Source of the DNA: Pseudomonadota bacterium
GTDB taxonomy: Bacteria > Pseudomonadota > Gammaproteobacteria > Acidiferrobacterales > UBA6901
Assembly: GCA_021785515.1 (NCBI GenBank)
Contig: JAJYEX010000008.1
Span: forward strand, 1-64,000
Direction of reading: 5' to 3'
Length of the DNA: 64,000 nucleotides
Shown here: in pieces, positions 54,706-62,691 of the stretch
Layout: every line of letters starts with the position of its first letter
Position numbering within the stretch: the first letter of the stretch is position 1
Program-made: the position numbers and the translations under genes
Notes under the pieces: model-generated
What the model saw: only the letters and a program-made list of their open reading frames with translations
Databases searched by the model: none
Told to the model about the DNA's origin: nothing

Positions 54706-55120
54706 TTCTGGTCCGGATGGCTGGGTCTGTCGTTTTCCTGCTGTCATGCCGGTTTTGCCGTTCGGGGACGTGACCGGGTCAGGGATGAGGGTCGGCTGTA
54801 TCCTTAGCGGGTTGGGGATGCTGGGTCAGTCGCCAGGTTGATGCCGGTTTTCTGATGCTGTGCGCCGTAGCTTCGTTTTCGATAATTTTGGCAGAAGCGA
54901 TCATGCCGAAATTGCCCGCGATGTTTGCCGCCCCTATCCCGTTTGGTTGTCGGCCCAACGCAACTTTGCAGCAAACCGCTGTGTGGCACGGTGCTCCCGG
55001 CCAACGGGCCGTGACGATCAAGATCCTGTGCCGACGGCCCCCCTGTCGGCCGGCCGCTCCAGACGCGTCGGGTGCGCACAGGGCGGCCAGCAGTCTTCGG
55101 TGACCCGGCGGAGGCTGCGT
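54706..55120. other. Non-coding stretch before the porin gene end
   Basis: About 415 bases with no gene or RNA that can be supported. The stretch separates two convergent genes. Confidence 0.4.
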
Positions 55121-56311
55121 TCAGAACAGCAGCTGAAGGCCAAGGGTTTCCTGATTGTAGTTCTGCAGCGCGGGATCGATCGGATCCTGCTTGTCAAAGG
55201 AGATGCGGGCGTACTCGCCGCTGACCTTGAGCTGCTGGCCGTCGATGTAATAGTTGAAGCCGACGCTGTTCCATTTCTGGTCGTCATAACCGGACGTCAG
55301 GTTGTACTGGGATTTCTCGTGACGCAGAAAGAACTGCAGCCGGCCGACACCGATCCTGCTCGGGAACAGGTATCCGGCCTTGACGTAATAACCCTGGAGC
55401 TGCGAGGTAATCGGCAGGTTCGGGTCGGGATAGGCGCTGTTGATGGCGTTTCCAGTACTGTAGTGCATGTAAGCCGCCGACGCCGTATAGGTGCCGCTGC
55501 GAAACGGGTACTCGAAGAAGATGTCGGTTGTCCAGGCCTCGTAGTTCTTGGCGTCGGTCTGGGTCGCATAGTCGCCCCAGACGACATCCGGTTGATACTC
55601 GTAGGACGCGCCAATCGTGAGCACCTTCATGGTGCCGAGGTACGTTCCTTCGTAGCCGTATCCGTATTCGGGATCGAGCAGGCTGGCGGTTAGCCTGCCT
55701 GTCACCATCGATTCGCTCTTGGGGACACCATCACCCTGCCGTCCGTTGGATATCATGATGCGGTACTGATACATCGCGTTGTGAAGGTTGCCCCACGCGG
55801 CCACACCGGTATCACGGCTTGCGGCGAATGGGGCATAGGCAAGCACTTCGGCGCGGTCCATGGTAAGCGGACCAAAGCAATCCTCGAGATTTTCCCGGGT
55901 GAACGGCACCTTGAATTTCCCGACTATGAACTGAAGGGCGTCGTTTGCCTCGAGTGTGATGTAGGCATCCTCGTAAAACATGCTGCGGTTGTTGTATCCC
56001 TCTTCGCCGTCAACAGGCGCCTCGGTATCGACGAAAAATCCGATGTCGTTATTGTACTGTCCGCTCAGTACTATGCGGTTGCGCCGCAGGTAGAAGTTGT
56101 TCAGGCCGGCGGAATCCGTTGACGAGGTGTATCCCCGACTCTGGTACCAGGCCTGTACATAGTAGTCCAGGGTCACGTAGCTCTGTCCGGAATGCAGGGT
56201 TACTCCGGCTATCGCCGGTCGGGCAGCTGCAGCGATGACCAGAGCCCCGAGGGGCGCGATGCTGCGCCGGACCAACTTCGCCACGCGGCCTTTCTTGAAC
56301 GAATTTTTCAT
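55121..56311 (-). CDS. Outer-membrane porin, OprO/OprP-like
   Basis: A 396-residue outer-membrane beta-barrel. A signal peptide (about 35 residues, ending near PAIAG) is followed by alternating aromatic beta strands (YVTLDYYVQAWYQSRG at the start) and a terminal Phe (LGLQLLF) as barrel proteins require. The motifs NFYLRRNRIVLSGQYNNDIG and FIVGKFKVPFTRENLE are typical of phosphate-selective OprO/P-type porins. ATG 56311 is chosen because the signal peptide begins there. It is the last gene of a run with two cytochrome-associated genes, only 19 bases after the three-heme cytochrome, so it may admit anions or sulfur compounds for that system. Confidence 0.85.
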   Translation of the reverse strand: MKNSFKKGRVAKLVRRSIAPLGALVIAAAARPAIAGVTLHSGQSYVTLDYYVQAWYQSRGYTSSTDSAGLNNFYLRRNRIVLSGQYNNDIGFFVDTEAPVDGEEGYNNRSMFYEDAYITLEANDALQFIVGKFKVPFTRENLEDCFGPLTMDRAEVLAYAPFAASRDTGVAAWGNLHNAMYQYRIMISNGRQGDGVPKSESMVTGRLTASLLDPEYGYGYEGTYLGTMKVLTIGASYEYQPDVVWGDYATQTDAKNYEAWTTDIFFEYPFRSGTYTASAAYMHYSTGNAINSAYPDPNLPITSQLQGYYVKAGYLFPSRIGVGRLQFFLRHEKSQYNLTSGYDDQKWNSVGFNYYIDGQQLKVSGEYARISFDKQDPIDPALQNYNQETLGLQLLF

Positions 56312-56330
56312 GATCGGCTCTCCTCCCGTA

Positions 56331-56861
56331 TTATTTCTGTTGAGGCGCACTGACTTTCATGTATCCCGCCACGAGCTTGCTCACGTCTCCATTCTGGTGA
56401 CAGGATGCGCAAGCCTTCTGGGGCACCTTGAGCGGATCCGCGATCAGGCCGGCGTGTGCCAGGGATTTCCTGAGAATCCACGGACTTCCTCCGTGGCAGC
56501 CGACGCAGTCGTTATTCACCGGTTCATGATCCGTGTGCCATGGACTGTCGCTGACGGCTGGACCGCGGCCGCTGCTATGGCACTTGAAGCACGACGAAGC
56601 CCCCATTCCGCAGGCATTGGCCGCCGCGATCGGAGAGCAGGTGGCGAAGGATTCGTGAATGTTGCTGATGGCACTTGCCCCCCACCCGTTCTTGTGAACA
56701 GCTGGCATGCGGTGTGTGTGCAGGGCGGAGCGTGGCATTGGCGGCGTGGCAGACAGCAGCGACCAGACCACGGCGACGACCGTCAGGATCGTGATGCACG
56801 TAGCGTAGAACAGGATCGAGTGCGAGGCGCGTTTGAAGGTTCTGATGAAGACCTGGCTCAT
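56331..56861 (-). CDS. Membrane-anchored three-heme cytochrome c
   Basis: A 176-residue periplasmic cytochrome tethered by one N-terminal helix at about residues 16-38, reminiscent of NapC/NirT-type anchors. There are three heme c motifs: CFKCH (91), CVGCH (119) and CASCH (151), with several extra His as possible distal ligands. It probably passes electrons between the quinone pool or periplasm and an outer partner. Its start overlaps the stop of the upstream 94-residue gene by ATGA, and the porin gene follows it. The exact redox partner is unknown. Confidence 0.85.
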   Translation of the reverse strand: MSQVFIRTFKRASHSILFYATCITILTVVAVVWSLLSATPPMPRSALHTHRMPAVHKNGWGASAISNIHESFATCSPIAAANACGMGASSCFKCHSSGRGPAVSDSPWHTDHEPVNNDCVGCHGGSPWILRKSLAHAGLIADPLKVPQKACASCHQNGDVSKLVAGYMKVSAPQQK

Positions 56862-57142
56862 TTTTTCCTCCTTTTCTTGCTATGTGCTGTGGGTTCGGCA
56901 GTCCTGGAGAATGATTCGGACTGGTCGAGCCTCCGTTTTGCGGCCTCGATGTCCTTTTCCGTGGGACCCGACCCGCACATGCAGATCGGTCCCTTGCGGA
57001 AATACGGTCGGGTCCTGGTTGTGGCAGCCTTCGTCGGTGCGGCAGCAGTGGACGCCGCGGTCGCGCAGGCGGCGGGTACGGCGAGGACCAGCAGTCCAGA
57101 CGCTGCAAGGATTCGCCATGTTCGGATCGGGTTTGTGTCCAT
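56858..57142 (-). CDS. Small exported protein with a CMCGSG motif
   Basis: A 94-residue protein with a signal peptide in the first 30 residues. An Ala/Thr-rich linker leads to a short motif PICMCGSGPTEKDIEAAKRR (Cys54, Cys56) and a strongly basic tail (KKRRKK). No family is recognised. It is the first gene of the cytochrome-porin unit and is translationally coupled to the three-heme cytochrome by ATGA. A sigma-54 promoter lies 39-55 bases upstream. The Cys-X-Cys pair could bind a metal or form a redox link. Confidence 0.65.
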   Translation of the reverse strand: MDTNPIRTWRILAASGLLVLAVPAACATAASTAAAPTKAATTRTRPYFRKGPICMCGSGPTEKDIEAAKRRLDQSESFSRTAEPTAHSKKRRKK

Positions 57143-57181
57143 TGCGTAGCCACGCGCTCAAATGTCTCGCGCGTCATGCAA

Positions 57182-57197
57182 AGCACATTGCATGCCA
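57182..57197 (-). promoter_or_regulatory. Sigma-54 promoter of the cytochrome-porin unit
   Basis: Read on the minus strand the sequence is TGGCATGCAATGTGCT, with GG at 57196-57195 and GC at 57184-57183 exactly ten bases apart. This fits the -24/-12 consensus TGGCACG-N4-TTGCW. The start would be about 30 bases before the 94-residue gene. It shares 14 of 16 bases with the promoter of the rhodanese gene. Confidence 0.65.
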
Positions 57198-57293
57198 GCA
57201 GGGAGGCTACGAAAAAACAGTTAGTTAGGCGGGAATGGCCGGAGTGGGGCGTTGCATTAAGTCGCTTTTACCGGCTCTGCCGTTGCGGGGCTT

Positions 57294-58559
57294 TCAATTT
57301 GCAACAAGCCGTCGTGAGTGCCCGTTTATCGCGGGTATGGGCACGGTGAGGTTGACCAGCTGGTAACGGGCGGCCACGACCTGGGCAAAGGCCTGGCGCA
57401 GGAGGGAGAGCGTGGCCTTGTCGTAGTGCTCCGGGTGCAGAAGTTCGTGATGGAACAGGCGTTCGTAGTGCGCGCCGGGAGATACCTCGATGCGCAACCG
57501 GATCTTCGTGGCCGGGCGTGGCGCCAACGCCAGACGCGCGGCCAGCACGCTCGCGCCACCAGGCGGAATGCGCGTGTCGAAGTACTCATGGGTCAGGCGC
57601 AGGTTGACGCTTCGCCCTATGGTCTGCCGGGCGATTTCTCGGGCGTCGCGGCCGCCAGGACCGACCGCGTAAAGGGTGACGTATACCTTGGGAACCAGAT
57701 AGGTCGGAAAGTCATGTCCAATGTGGACGCTGCGGATGACCGCACGGGCCTCGGCCATGTGGTGGTCCACCCGGGTGACGCGCAGGGAGATCCGCAGGCC
57801 CTGTCTTACCATCGCCGGATCGTGGATGCCGCGCCACAGATGCCGCCGGTCGGGCATGTGGCAAGTCTGGCAGGTGACGTGCTCGTGCGCGAAGCGGCTG
57901 GCTCGCCACTCTGCATAGGTGTTCTCGAACGGCTTCCCATCCAGGCTCCGACCCCAGGGCGGAGACTGGTGGCAGGTAGCGCAGAAGCGGCTGTGCTGGA
58001 AGGCCGGTGTTGCCGTAAAACCGTCGTGCGGCAGGCCCGGGGTGTTTCCGGCCGGCATGCCCGGAGATGGTGGCGGTCCGAACCGATGTTGCCTGCGAAC
58101 ATGGCAGGCAGCGCACGTCAGTCCCTGATGGAACAGCTGTTGGCCGACGTACGCCGGTGGAGGTGTCGACGGTCTGTCCGGCCAGCCAAATTCCATCGCC
58201 GCCAGTGCCTTCTGTTCGGCCAGCGGAGCGTGGCAGCGCATGCAGCGGTTGGCTTGTGTCTGGCTCATGATGCGGAACTGCCAGAGCAAGCCAGGCCCGA
58301 TGGCGCGGCTGTGCAGGCTCGTGCGCCAGTCTTCGTACTGCTGCTGGTGGCATTCGCCGCAGGATTGCGGGGACAGGGATCCCGTGAGCGCCGAGTAGCC
58401 CTTGGGCGGCGGGCCTTCCGGGGCCAGAGGGTATATCCAGTGCTGTGCCAGGAAGCGGCTGATCGGTCCTGGCGGGGTTTTTCCGTGGCTGGCTGGCGGC
58501 GATTGCCAGGCGGCTGCTCCCGTGACCAGCACTGCCAGCACCAGGATAAGAAGTCGCAT
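57294..58559 (-). CDS. Exported five-heme cytochrome c
   Basis: A 421-residue periplasmic or surface cytochrome. A signal peptide (MRLLILVLAVLVTGAAA) is followed by five heme c motifs: CGECH (67), CMRCH (106), CAACH (149), CATCH (193) and CQTCH (230). Residues 245-421 lack Cys and look like a beta-sandwich domain. The heme arrangement resembles cytochrome c554 and related multiheme families. ATG 58559 is chosen for the signal peptide; GTG 58580 is an alternative with poor ribosome-binding-site spacing. It has its own sigma-70-like promoter and sits between the rhodanese gene and the cytochrome-porin unit. Confidence 0.85.
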   Translation of the reverse strand: MRLLILVLAVLVTGAAAWQSPPASHGKTPPGPISRFLAQHWIYPLAPEGPPPKGYSALTGSLSPQSCGECHQQQYEDWRTSLHSRAIGPGLLWQFRIMSQTQANRCMRCHAPLAEQKALAAMEFGWPDRPSTPPPAYVGQQLFHQGLTCAACHVRRQHRFGPPPSPGMPAGNTPGLPHDGFTATPAFQHSRFCATCHQSPPWGRSLDGKPFENTYAEWRASRFAHEHVTCQTCHMPDRRHLWRGIHDPAMVRQGLRISLRVTRVDHHMAEARAVIRSVHIGHDFPTYLVPKVYVTLYAVGPGGRDAREIARQTIGRSVNLRLTHEYFDTRIPPGGASVLAARLALAPRPATKIRLRIEVSPGAHYERLFHHELLHPEHYDKATLSLLRQAFAQVVAARYQLVNLTVPIPAINGHSRRLVAN

Positions 58560-58623
58560 CGGGTTGGCTGAGCCGGACACGCCTTCTTTTCTCCATGCCT
58601 CGACGATGGACTAGCAGTCCGCC

Positions 58624-58652
58624 ACTATACCACCCGCACCCACACCTGTCTG
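58624..58652 (-). promoter_or_regulatory. Sigma-70-like promoter of the five-heme cytochrome gene
   Basis: On the minus strand CAGACA (58652-58647) and TATAGT (58629-58624) are spaced by 17 bp. They lie between the terminator of the rhodanese gene and the cytochrome start. Confidence 0.4.
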
Positions 58653-58710
58653 CGCCGCATCACCCCGGTGCGGGGACGTCAGTCGCCGTTTCTGCAGCGG
58701 GAAAGAAGAT

Positions 58711-58743
58711 CCCCGGGACGGACCGGGCTAATCCGTCCCGGGG
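58711..58743 (-). terminator. Terminator of the rhodanese lipoprotein gene
   Basis: A perfect 12-bp stem, CCCCGGGACGGA (58711-58722) with TCCGTCCCGGGG (58732-58743), and a nine-base loop. On the minus strand it is followed by ATCTTCTTTCC, a T-rich tail. It directly follows the rhodanese stop codon. Confidence 0.75.
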
Positions 58744-58755
58744 CAAGGAGGAGAG

Positions 58756-60444
58756 CTATCCGCAGGGGTTGGCTGGTGCCGAACCGCCGCTTGAGGACGA
58801 GCTGCTGCTGCTTCCACCGCCCGTCTTGTACGCCTTGTCGGCATCAATGATGGCATTGCCCGTCGTGGAATAGGGGGATATGGTCGGCGGAACTTCCACG
58901 ACCGACGGGGGATTGTAGTTCAGCGAGTCCGTCGCCAGGTCCGTGCGCCACGGGGAATCCGCGGGCATGTTGAAGTTGCCGCTCATGTTCTGCGCGTAAC
59001 CGAGTTCCCCCCATTCCACCCATGCCGCGTCGTAGAACTTGACGGGGTAGCCCAGCACCAGGCCTGCGGAAATGCCCGTGACCATGGCCCGGTAGGTGGT
59101 GCGGCAGTGGGTGTAGATGACTTCTCCCGGCCTGTAGCCGATGGCATCAATTGTGACGCCGTTAGGCGGATGTTCTACGGTGCCAAGCGGGTCCGTGATG
59201 AGCTGTTGCAGCCAGGCCTTGTCGAGGTAGCCATAAGACGCATCCTTGCCGTTTACGGACCCGTCACCGTTCAGGTCACCCGGGACGGTGCTGGTGCTAT
59301 TGTGGTTGCCGAAGCTGTTGTTGGCGTACGGGTTGGAGGCCGCGCCCGGTCCGTTGTAGTAGTCGTTCTGGTAGAGCAGATCGATGTAGTTGAGGTTTAC
59401 CGCGCCGCGGATATGGCCCTCGAAAGCGACGTAACAGGGGCCGCCCGTCGATGTCACGCAGTTCGTCTGCCCAGTGGTTTGTTCCTGCACGCCGTTGTAT
59501 TCCGCGGGTGAGCGCGCATCCCAGATGAAGGCGCCACCCTGGGGCGTGTATTTGCCGAGGGCGACGGAGAGCATCTCCTGAAGGCTCGCCTGCAACGCGG
59601 TGTTGTCCACCGGAATTTCACGTACCGAGAAGGTTCCGGAACCCGGGGGCGCATCCGCCGTCGAGGAAAAATAGCCGGTGCCGGCTGTATGTACGCCGGC
59701 GCTGAAAGCCGCGTAGCCTCCGGTCTCGTTGAGGACGTTATCGATGCCACCGTCAAGAATCGCCAGGTGGGTGTGGCTCACCCCCCAGTAGCGGAACATG
59801 TACCAGCCGCGTCCGATCAGCATGTCCGCCAGGGGGCTTCCCTGGCCCATCGCAAAAACGATCATGTCCTTGGTCGGATCGATGTTGTACTCCTTCAGGA
59901 AGGCATCCATGGATGGTCCGTCGAGCACCATGCTGATCGTCGTAATCACGCCATCGTTACGCGCCATGACCCACTGCGATGGGCCAATATCGTAGGTAAA
60001 GATGTTGTTGTTGTCGTGGGCGACGTACTCCATCCCGGCAAAGCCGATGCCGCCGTTGGAAGCGACGCTGCCGCCGGAAATGCTGTAGCCGGTTTGGCAG
60101 CCTCCGGTAGCGAGGTACGCCGTGCAGCCCGCGCCGCCGGTCTGCAAGATGACCAGGTGCCCGGTGATGCCGGGCGGGCGGTTTGCCGTCCAGTTGTCTA
60201 TCCAGTGCATCAGGGTCTGGCCCGTGATCAGTCCGTTGACGTTCGCGTTGTAGTCATCCGCCGAGGTCTGGACAGCCGCGATCTGTGCGGCCGTATGCAC
60301 AACGATGCCGGTCCCGCCGTCGGTAGTGTCGTGCCCGCCGGAGCAGCCGCCGACGATAAAGAGCATCGCGGCAATTGCGGACATGGCGGTACGCCAACCG
60401 GCACTGGCGGCAGTGGGTGCCCCGCAAAAACTCTCTTTTTTCAT
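58756..60444 (-). CDS. Large lipoprotein with tandem rhodanese-like domains
   Basis: A 562-residue exported protein. A lipoprotein signal (FIVGGC, Cys34) anchors it. A degenerate rhodanese-like domain at about 90-235 (IVFAMGQGSPLADMLIGRGW) lacks a catalytic Cys. The second domain (IWDARSPAEYNG at 308-318, GHIRGAVNLNYIDLL at 344-357) carries the active loop Cys447-RTTYR. Between motif and loop is a calcium-type EF-hand loop, DLNGDGSVNGKD (390-401). The C-terminus has a run of eight Ser and ends PANPCG. It probably transfers sulfane sulfur from thiosulfate or similar donors outside the cytoplasm. ATG 60444 is preferred over the longer frame since the signal peptide starts there. A sigma-54 promoter precedes it. 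Confidence 0.85.
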   Translation of the reverse strand: MKKESFCGAPTAASAGWRTAMSAIAAMLFIVGGCSGGHDTTDGGTGIVVHTAAQIAAVQTSADDYNANVNGLITGQTLMHWIDNWTANRPPGITGHLVILQTGGAGCTAYLATGGCQTGYSISGGSVASNGGIGFAGMEYVAHDNNNIFTYDIGPSQWVMARNDGVITTISMVLDGPSMDAFLKEYNIDPTKDMIVFAMGQGSPLADMLIGRGWYMFRYWGVSHTHLAILDGGIDNVLNETGGYAAFSAGVHTAGTGYFSSTADAPPGSGTFSVREIPVDNTALQASLQEMLSVALGKYTPQGGAFIWDARSPAEYNGVQEQTTGQTNCVTSTGGPCYVAFEGHIRGAVNLNYIDLLYQNDYYNGPGAASNPYANNSFGNHNSTSTVPGDLNGDGSVNGKDASYGYLDKAWLQQLITDPLGTVEHPPNGVTIDAIGYRPGEVIYTHCRTTYRAMVTGISAGLVLGYPVKFYDAAWVEWGELGYAQNMSGNFNMPADSPWRTDLATDSLNYNPPSVVEVPPTISPYSTTGNAIIDADKAYKTGGGSSSSSSSSGGSAPANPCG

Positions 60445-60495
60445 GTCGTCCTCCACTCGGTGTAACAGACTTTTATAAATGACGTCCGCCACGCA

Positions 60496-60511
60496 AGCAG
60501 TTTGCATGCCA
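60496..60511 (-). promoter_or_regulatory. Sigma-54 promoter of the rhodanese lipoprotein gene
   Basis: On the minus strand the sequence is TGGCATGCAAACTGCT, with GG (60510-60509) and GC (60498-60497) ten bases apart. The predicted start lies about 40 bases before the ATG at 60444. Confidence 0.65.
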
Positions 60512-60583
60512 AGGTGGATTGGCGCGGGAAAACAACTGTTTAGAAAAATCACGCCAGCCTTGGCTATTGCACAATTCAGCATC

Positions 60584-60741
60584 GCCGCGTTGCGCGGCTC
60601 GGGCTCTTTCAATCTGCAATGCCGCATCTGTCTGCGACGGAAGGCAGCGTACCGGGCGGCTCATTGCAAAATCCAAGAACCAGGTCTTTGGCTGTCAGGG
60701 CATTGCGATATGCGCGCGACCTGAACTGCACCGTGCGGTGC
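60584..60741. promoter_or_regulatory. Candidate enhancer sites between divergent sigma-54 promoters
   Basis: Two perfect inverted repeats lie in the 390-base divergent gap: GCCGCG-TTG-CGCGGC at 60584-60598 and GCACCG-TG-CGGTGC at 60728-60741. Activators of sigma-54 polymerase bind such sites at a distance. The two repeats differ from each other, so the assignment is tentative. Confidence 0.3.
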
Positions 60742-60772
60742 TTTATCGCGCAAAATCAACAATCTGAACCCG

Positions 60773-60788
60773 CGGCATGGAGTTTGCT
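60773..60788 (+). promoter_or_regulatory. Sigma-54 promoter of the TusA-YeeE-TusA-DsrE unit
   Basis: CGGCATGGAGTTTGCT has GG at 60774-60775 and GC at 60786-60787 with ten bases between, and the -12 reads TTTGCT as in the consensus. The start would be near 60799, about 36 bases before the first ATG. Confidence 0.7.
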
Positions 60789-60834
60789 AAATGTGAACTG
60801 AAATTCAGCGATGCCGGGCGAAGGATGACGCACC

Positions 60835-61185
60835 ATGAAATGTCACAAGGCATGGTTTCATCTGCCGCCGTCCTTCAGGCGCTGTTGGGCTTCACAGGGT
60901 CGGCCGGTGGCGGATTCAGGAAAGCGAGTGATACTGCCGGTGTTCGGCCCGGTCACCGTGACCGAATCGCTGAATTTCCTGGGTGTCGACTGCCTGCGTA
61001 CCAACCTGTTGACCAAGAAGGCAATGGGGTTGGCCGGATGTGGCGACGTGCTGGAAATTATCACTGACAATCCGAGCTCGGCTGAGACGATTCCGTTCAT
61101 GCTGCCGAACTACGGCTGTTTGTATCTGGCAACGATTCATGAAGAGCGGTACCGGGTCCTCTACGTGAGGAAGGTCATGGCATAG
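60835..61185 (+). CDS. TusA-like protein with altered active site
   Basis: A 116-residue protein. From residue 42 on it has the TusA/SirA fold pattern: VTESLNFLGVDCLRTNLLTK, then GDVLEIITDNPSSAETIPFM. Canonical TusA carries C-P-x-P; here the motif is Cys53-L-R-T, so the sulfur-carrying Cys is kept but both Pro are lost. The first 40 residues are unlike TusA and the real start may be later, at a GTG near residue 26. It lies 20 bases before the transporter gene. It may be a specialised sulfur carrier or an adaptor of the transporter. Confidence 0.65.
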   Translation: MKCHKAWFHLPPSFRRCWASQGRPVADSGKRVILPVFGPVTVTESLNFLGVDCLRTNLLTKKAMGLAGCGDVLEIITDNPSSAETIPFMLPNYGCLYLATIHEERYRVLYVRKVMA

Positions 61186-61205
61186 ACAAGGGGAGGCAGG
61201 TTCCG

Positions 61206-62672
61206 ATGGCGAGCACCGAGAGCGAAATGGGTGCAGCACTGAAAAATACGGAATCGGCCCAGCGCCGGCTGGAGATCAAAAACCAGATATGGGCGTTTGG
61301 GATTGTGGGATTTTTTGCGGTGATTACCGTCTGGAGCTGCGCCGTCGACGTCCGCTATCTGTACTTGGCAACCTACATATGGTTTGGACTCATCTACGGC
61401 ATGGCTCTTCAGTACGGGCGCTTTTGCATGGCGTCCGCCTTCCGCGATCTGTTCGCGGTGGGCGTGCCGCGCATGACCGTCGGTATTCTCATCGCGCTGG
61501 CGCTATTCAGCGTGGTCGCATCCGTCGTGACCGGTGCTGGCCAGAGCACTTTCCATCCGCTGCCGTACGGCTACCAGAATGTCATCGGCGGAATCCTGTT
61601 CGGGACCGGAATGGTATTCGCCGGCGGTTGTGCCTCCGGCTCACTGTACAAGAGCGGGGAGGGGACGGTGGCGTCCTGGATCGTCATTCTGTCCCTGAGT
61701 TTTTCGCAGACATGGTTCGCAATGGCGGGTGGATGGCTGAACCGCCTAGTGCCGGCATCGTGGACAAAGTCTGCGGCCGCCAAGAACCTGCCGGCGGTAC
61801 TTAATCCCACCAATGGCTGGTACAACCAGTATCTGGCAGGCTACATCTGGAACCTCCCCGCCACCACCGTGGCCGTGCTGACACACATCAAGAACCAGTT
61901 TCTGGCGGCGTTCGTCGGCGACGCGCTGATCAATACCATCGTGCCGGCGATTTTCATACTGGCGGTGGTGTACGTATTCTGGTATCGCAAATCCCACATA
62001 AAAAACATGCTGAAAGCCGGCAAAAAAGGCTGGCGAGCCGAGGTGGCCGGTTACTGGTCCATGATCGCTGCCTCGCGGCGCACCGCCATCGCCGGACTCA
62101 TTATCGGGGTGGCGGCGGGCCTGCACATGTGGGTGACCGAGGGCTTGAGGCACGTGTTCGGGGTGCTCAACGCAGGCGAACTGTTGCAGGCCATGGGCCA
62201 CACTTCGGGCCTGTCGATACAGGACACGGTCTTTGATCCCGGGTACTGGTATATCACCACCCAGGAGGCGCAGTGGTCGGGCTGGCTCCTGCATGTGCTT
62301 GGCGTGCACGACATGCGCAACATCTTCTACGGACTGCAAAACGGCGTGCCCAATCCGCTGCTCAATCCGCCGGGATGGATGTCGATATCCATCATTCTCG
62401 GGTCATCAGTAATGGCGCGGCTAAGCAACGAGTTCCGGCTCAAGCTTCCGTCCCTGGAGACTGCGATCTGGGCGCTGATTGGCGGCGCGCTTATGGGGAT
62501 CGGGGCGCGCATAGGAATAGGTTGCAACATCGGCGCCTTCTTCATTCCGGTGGCAAACGGCGACCCGTCCGGTTGGCTGTTCGGTCTCGGCCTGGGAGTG
62601 GGGGCCTACATTTGTGTGCGATTCTACGACTGGTGGATAAACCGCCGGATGGCGAAAGAAGACATATTTTAA
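61206..62672 (+). CDS. YeeE/YedE-family sulfur-compound transporter
   Basis: A 488-residue inner-membrane protein with about ten predicted helices and two internally related halves. Conserved Cys residues match the thiosulfate transporter YeeE (TsuA): Cys74 (YGRFCMASAFRD), Cys142 (FAGGCASGSLYKSGEG) and Cys440 (GIGCNIGAFF). In that family they relay thiosulfate through the membrane. The ATG 61206 follows AGGGGAGGCAGG. Flanking TusA-type genes on both sides support import of thiosulfate or sulfane sulfur for cytoplasmic carriers. Confidence 0.88.
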   Translation: MASTESEMGAALKNTESAQRRLEIKNQIWAFGIVGFFAVITVWSCAVDVRYLYLATYIWFGLIYGMALQYGRFCMASAFRDLFAVGVPRMTVGILIALALFSVVASVVTGAGQSTFHPLPYGYQNVIGGILFGTGMVFAGGCASGSLYKSGEGTVASWIVILSLSFSQTWFAMAGGWLNRLVPASWTKSAAAKNLPAVLNPTNGWYNQYLAGYIWNLPATTVAVLTHIKNQFLAAFVGDALINTIVPAIFILAVVYVFWYRKSHIKNMLKAGKKGWRAEVAGYWSMIAASRRTAIAGLIIGVAAGLHMWVTEGLRHVFGVLNAGELLQAMGHTSGLSIQDTVFDPGYWYITTQEAQWSGWLLHVLGVHDMRNIFYGLQNGVPNPLLNPPGWMSISIILGSSVMARLSNEFRLKLPSLETAIWALIGGALMGIGARIGIGCNIGAFFIPVANGDPSGWLFGLGLGVGAYICVRFYDWWINRRMAKEDIF

Positions 62673-62691
62673 ACCAACTGGAGAACGAGCG

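Noticed and set aside
58653-58755. A fourth sigma-54 promoter upstream of the five-heme cytochrome
   Set aside because: A GG-N10-GC pair exists on the minus strand near 58652-58666, but it reads GGGTGATGCGGCGCA and lacks the GGCATG and TGCT parts shared by the other three.
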